From contig NZ_LWBP01000001.1 of the NCBI RefSeq assembly GCF_002078015.1, positions 310,001-374,000 of the forward strand: a stretch of 64,000 nt of DNA, given 5' to 3'. The notes beneath the pieces are model-generated. The model searched no databases, had not been told where the DNA came from, and saw nothing but the letters and a program-made list of their open reading frames with translations. The position numbers and the translations under genes are program-made. This DNA comes from Niastella populi. GTDB lineage: Bacteria > Bacteroidota > Bacteroidia > Chitinophagales > Chitinophagaceae. Shown here piece by piece: positions 62,763 to 64,000 of this stretch (position 1 is the stretch's first letter; every line of letters begins with the position of its first letter).

Positions 62763-64000
62763 ATGAGTAAATACTCTCGTTGCCTGGCAGCTTTATCCTT
62801 GCTCTTTTTTTTTACGATTGCTGCCAGGGCTCAAACTACAACTATTTCCGGAACCGTAAGAAATAGTACCAACAAAGAACCCGTTCCCTTCGTTACGGTT
62901 GTTATTAAAGGAACAGGTTCAGGGACCTATACAGATGAAAAAGGTAATTTTAAACTGACCACTTCCCGCGCCTTCCCCCTAACGCTAGAATTTACGTCCA
63001 TTGGCTTTACTGCCAAAGAAGTAGCTGTATCCGGTGGCGGAACACCTGTTGAAGTAGACCTTGTACCCGGTTCCGATCTGGGTACCGAGGTAGTTATTTC
63101 GGCAAGCCGCGTTCCGGAACGAATACTGGAATCGCCTGTGTCGATCGAACGTATGAATATAGGCGCCATTCGCGCCGCTGCTGCACCTAATTATTATGAT
63201 GGCGTGGCTAACCTGAAAGGGGTTGACCTCACAACATCAAGTTTGACTTTCCGTACTATCAGTACCCGTGGTTTTAATGGCAGTGGTAACCTGCGGTTCA
63301 ATCAGCTCGTTGATGGAATGGATAACCAGGCGCCCGGTCTGAACTTCAGCGTGGGCAATATAATTGGGCTTACCGAACTGGATGTTGACAACGTGGAACT
63401 GTTACAGGGCGCTTCTTCTGCCTTATACGGTTCAGGTGGAATGAACGGTACCCTGCTTATGAACAGTAAGAACCCGTTCAAATACCAGGGGTTGAGCTTC
63501 CAGGTAAAACATGGGTACATGCACTTCGACGATCCGGCGCAGGACAATGCAACGCCTTACTACGACTGGTCGCTTCGTTATGCAAAAAAGATCAGTGAAA
63601 AATTCGCTTTCCGGTTGTCGGGTCAATTCATAAAGGCCGATGACTGGCAGGCTACCGATTACCGCAACCTGCAACGGAACAACGTGTTCAGCTCACTCAA
63701 AGATGGTAATCGTAATACGGATCCCAATTATGATGGCGTGAACGTGTTTGGCGATGAGGCAAGTGCGAGCCTCTCTGCACTGGCACAGGCAGGTATTTTC
63801 GGACCAAACAATCCTACGCTTCCCGGGGTGATCACCAATTTAAGTACTTCCCTGGGCCGGGCGCCGACGCAGCAGGAAATCGTTGGGCATTATGCTACTA
63901 CCACTGCCTATGCCGGCAATCCCCAAACGCTGCCATTATATTTAATGGCCAATGGTTTGGCAAGAGGGTATTATGGTTCACAAAATGTAAGCCGTACGGG
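62763..64000 (+). CDS. TonB-dependent receptor, 5' part (runs off the window)
   Basis: The frame from the ATG at 62763 stays open to the end of the window (over 410 codons) and continues beyond it. It has a signal peptide (MSKYSRCLAALSLLFFF, cleavage near RAQ), a carboxypeptidase-D-like domain (ISGTVRNSTNKEPVPFVTVVIKG to about 105) and a plug domain (VVISASRVPERILESPVS, RFNQLVDGMDNQAPG, DVDNVELLQGASSALYGSGGMNG). It is of the general TBDT type rather than SusC. The ligand is not readable from this part. Confidence 0.92.
   Translation, partial: MSKYSRCLAALSLLFFFTIAARAQTTTISGTVRNSTNKEPVPFVTVVIKGTGSGTYTDEKGNFKLTTSRAFPLTLEFTSIGFTAKEVAVSGGGTPVEVDLVPGSDLGTEVVISASRVPERILESPVSIERMNIGAIRAAAAPNYYDGVANLKGVDLTTSSLTFRTISTRGFNGSGNLRFNQLVDGMDNQAPGLNFSVGNIIGLTELDVDNVELLQGASSALYGSGGMNGTLLMNSKNPFKYQGLSFQVKHGYMHFDDPAQDNATPYYDWSLRYAKKISEKFAFRLSGQFIKADDWQATDYRNLQRNNVFSSLKDGNRNTDPNYDGVNVFGDEASASLSALAQAGIFGPNNPTLPGVITNLSTSLGRAPTQQEIVGHYATTTAYAGNPQTLPLYLMANGLARGYYGSQNVSRT

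Overview
The window reads as the chromosome of a Bacteroidota bacterium, most likely Chitinophagaceae and close to Niastella. The grounds are SusC/SusD pairs, Bacteroidota-type promoters (TAnnTTTG at -7), DUF5686, DUF4294, GSCFA and DUF2520 proteins, panC divergent from a short GT5 protein, and a SMUG2-type glycosylase. The genus is an inference.

Layout. 0-9.5 kb: a polysaccharide-utilisation locus (SusD, SusC, SusD, a DUF1735-like surface lipoprotein and one secreted enzyme joining an exo-beta-1,3-galactanase-like GH43 domain to GH16), closed by a strong terminator; arabinogalactan is the best substrate guess. 9.7-10.4 kb: two paralogous small HTH-like proteins. 11.2-13.8 kb: a subtilase carrying seven 49-residue blades of a PLL-type lectin propeller. 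14.0-15.8 kb: an ArsR regulator and an MFS exporter, each preceded by the same palindromic operator. 16-35 kb: mostly housekeeping genes (aldo/keto reductase, pcm, DUF2520, DinB, subtilase, OmpA, ALDH7, ureohydrolase, ccmE-ccmF, DUF4294, rfaE2, flippase-like, panD, panC). 35.6-53 kb: GT5-like protein, metK, a small coiled-coil gene with an apparent -1 frameshift, NUDIX, rlmB, HMG-CoA lyase, GSCFA, GH109-like protein, SMUG2, miaE, bioF-like, cupin lipoprotein, penicillin acylase and DUF5686. 53.2-56.2 kb: trhO and a lactonase, convergent, separated by 0.8 kb of tandem repeats. 56.6-61.5 kb: an AT-rich accessory island with long spacers, gene fragments and a duplicated promoter-like module. 61.7-64 kb: purC and the start of a TonB-dependent receptor that runs off the window.

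The most unusual material is between the genes. A hairpin with stem GTGTGCCACAC occurs five times, always 5' of genes. A different hairpin, with a conserved GCTGCCGCGCTTTGAG loop and GTTTGTGG-type arms, occurs three or four times at gene 3' ends and often supplies or abuts stop codons. Many other spacers hold locus-specific inverted word repeats. There are also an 84-bp tandem array (itself a 2x42-bp dimer), a degenerate 20-bp array and an 11-bp array. No rRNA, tRNA, transposase or CRISPR was recognised.

All calls come from reading the sequence and from memory of protein families; no database search was run.
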